A stretch of DNA of 64,000 nt, from assembly GCF_051900415.1 (NCBI RefSeq), contig NZ_JBHZGL010000013.1, positions 45,911 to 109,910 of the forward strand, given 5' to 3'. Shown piece after piece: positions 63,938 to 64,000 of this stretch. Position 1 is the first letter of the stretch, and every line of letters begins with the position of its first letter. The DNA is from Frateuria_A sp051900415 (GTDB lineage: Bacteria > Pseudomonadota > Gammaproteobacteria > Xanthomonadales > Rhodanobacteraceae). Made by a program: the position numbers and the translations under genes. The notes under the pieces were generated by a model that made no database searches, was not told where the DNA came from, and worked only from the letters and a program-made list of their open reading frames with translations.

Positions 63938-64000
63938 TGTAGGAGCGCCCTTGGGCGCGACCGCGGGTTTCGATGCGACATGGCGGTCGCGCCCAAGGGC
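63938..64000. repeat. TGTAGGAGCGC-type hairpin repeat, cut by window end
   Basis: TGTAGGAGCGCCCTTGGGCG opens the left arm; the complementary right arm (GGTCGCGCCCAAGGGC) runs to the last base of the window. Confidence 0.85.

Overview
The window is high-GC gammaproteobacterial chromosome. Three things point to Xanthomonadales, most likely Rhodanobacteraceae (Rhodanobacter, Dyella, Luteibacter or a relative): the block miaA-hfq-hflX followed by hflK-hflC-DUF2065-purA, many TonB-dependent and OmpA-type outer-membrane proteins, and hairpin repeats of the TGTAGGAGCGC type. No rRNA, tRNA, CRISPR array, phage or insertion sequence was recognised. Gene names rest on reading the translated proteins, not on database searches.

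Left part (1-18 kb): an MHYT-GGDEF-EAL c-di-GMP protein, a receiver-domain remnant, a small disordered protein, a cupin, a histidine phosphatase coupled to an NAD(P)HX dehydratase, and a hipBA toxin-antitoxin pair with its operators. The housekeeping block miaA, hfq, hflX, hflK, hflC, DUF2065, purA follows on the minus strand. Then come the threonine-degrading pair tdh-kbl and an RsuA-type pseudouridine synthase.

18.3-25 kb holds a tightly overlapping seven-gene plus-strand operon for lipid modification: acyl desaturase, flavoprotein, DUF1365, Cfa-like methyltransferase, DUF2878, DUF1295 (5-alpha-reductase-like) and a second methyltransferase that resembles plant coclaurine N-methyltransferases. 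An OmpA-family protein follows. The methylcitrate genes prpB-prpC and prpD (26.6-32.4 kb) are split by an outer-membrane barrel and by a TerC-type exporter under a yybP-ykoY manganese riboswitch. A TipA-type MerR regulator, malate dehydrogenase, an aminotransferase and a cyclophilin come next.

36.9-48.2 kb is a TonB/LacI sugar locus on the minus strand: LacI regulator, a palindromic operator over a consensus -35 box, TonB receptor, two tandem secreted GH65 enzymes, a secreted esterase and periplasmic trehalase. It probably imports and hydrolyses trehalose or related alpha-glucosides. 48.3-61.7 kb carries a likely polyhydroxybutyrate-scavenging set (PHB depolymerase, hydroxybutyrate-oligomer hydrolase, TonB receptor, GntP permease) around CrbS/CrbR, a transporter-fused hybrid kinase and LuxR-type regulator. 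The window ends with typA/bipA. Hairpin repeats sit between many genes, sometimes supplying the stop codon, and the 3' end of crbS has been tandemly duplicated together with one of them.
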